Shown: positions 63,902 through 64,000 of the stretch, piece after piece
Layout of the letters: each line of letters starts with the position of its first letter
Position numbering within the stretch: the first letter of the stretch is position 1
DNA from: an uncultured Psychroserpens sp.
Lineage (GTDB): Bacteria > Bacteroidota > Bacteroidia > Flavobacteriales > Flavobacteriaceae
DNA: 64,000 nt
NCBI GenBank assembly: GCA_947489585.1
Contig: CANLEE010000005.1
Location: forward strand, 124,001 to 188,000
Reading direction: 5' to 3'
The notes under the pieces: model-generated
Told to the model about the DNA's origin: nothing
What the model saw: the letters and a program-made list of their open reading frames with translations, nothing else
Databases searched by the model: none
Translations under genes and position numbers: made by a program

Positions 63902-64000
63902 TGATAGCGCATTTAAAAAAACTTATAAAAGGCGAAGACCATTATTACTTGATAGGTGTTTACACTATTGAGGATAAAACGCATTATGAGTTTTTGGAAG
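63901..64000 (+). CDS. start of a further filament-operon gene (cut by window edge)
   Basis: The ATG at 63901 overlaps the secretin stop by 1 base (TAATG), so translational coupling is likely. The 33 visible residues (MIAHLKKLIKGEDHYYLIGV ...) do not allow identification. By position it may be an inner-membrane assembly protein of the GspL, GspM or PilM class; this is inference. Confidence 0.5.
   Translation, partial: MIAHLKKLIKGEDHYYLIGVYTIEDKTHYEFLE

Noticed and set aside
1..64000. CRISPR arrays, rRNA, tRNA and insertion sequences
   Set aside because: Read for regularly spaced repeats, cloverleaf arms and transposase motifs on both strands; none was convincing.

Overview
The window is chromosomal DNA of a low-GC (roughly one third G+C by eye) marine-type Flavobacteriaceae bacterium (phylum Bacteroidota). 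The evidence is a T9SS type A C-terminal sorting domain, a TonB-dependent receptor with an N-terminal carboxypeptidase-regulatory-like domain, Bacteroidota-style promoters (TTG, 17-23 bp spacer, TAnnTTTG), RHS core sequence of the flavobacterial type, many DUF families typical of the group, and very little Shine-Dalgarno sequence. No rRNA, tRNA, CRISPR array or insertion sequence was recognised.

Layout. 0-8.6 kb: end of an outer-membrane barrel gene, a polyprenyl diphosphate synthase with a small partner gene, then a TetR regulator followed by a complete RND tripartite efflux operon. 8.7-18.0 kb: housekeeping genes (aspS, ClC channel with CBS domains, cold-shock protein, tadA, a zinc-motif/TonB-C protein, dxs, an unlisted 58-residue membrane protein, dgt). 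18.2-27.0 kb: a beta-helix lipoprotein plus TonB-dependent receptor pair, then a phosphate-selective-porin homologue and a Pit-type phosphate transporter fused to a PhoU-like domain; together a probable phosphate acquisition region. 27-37 kb: RDD protein, DUF6503 protein, chrA, class Ia ribonucleotide reductase nrdA/nrdB, a 0.7 kb gene-free gap with two orphan terminators, and a LytTR two-component pair. 37-41 kb: a T9SS cargo protein and a methyltransferase.

41.1-48.6 kb holds a sigma factor, a single-span membrane TPR protein in the anti-sigma position, a large internally duplicated tail-fibre-like surface protein, and a convergent TPR-CHAT (caspase-like) protein predicted to sit in the periplasm with a C-terminal membrane anchor. 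This looks like an envelope-sensing sigma/anti-sigma/protease locus. 48.6-53.5 kb is mostly housekeeping (DUF3109, MarC, FAD protein, S41 protease, dCMP deaminase, HupE/UreJ-like).

53.8-64.0 kb (window edge) is the most interesting region: a type II secretion / type IV filament-like apparatus. It contains four prepilin-like proteins (one large, beta-helix-bearing, without Glu at +5), GspF, a minimal prepilin peptidase, GspE, a GspD secretin, and the start of a further gene. All four prepilins have Lys/Arg-Ala rather than Gly before the predicted cleavage site. The operon is split by a block on the opposite strand that carries a MORN-type secreted protein and a decapitated RHS toxin tip with a nucleotidyltransferase-like effector domain plus a candidate immunity gene. 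Family assignments rest on reading motifs in the translated sequence; no database search was possible.
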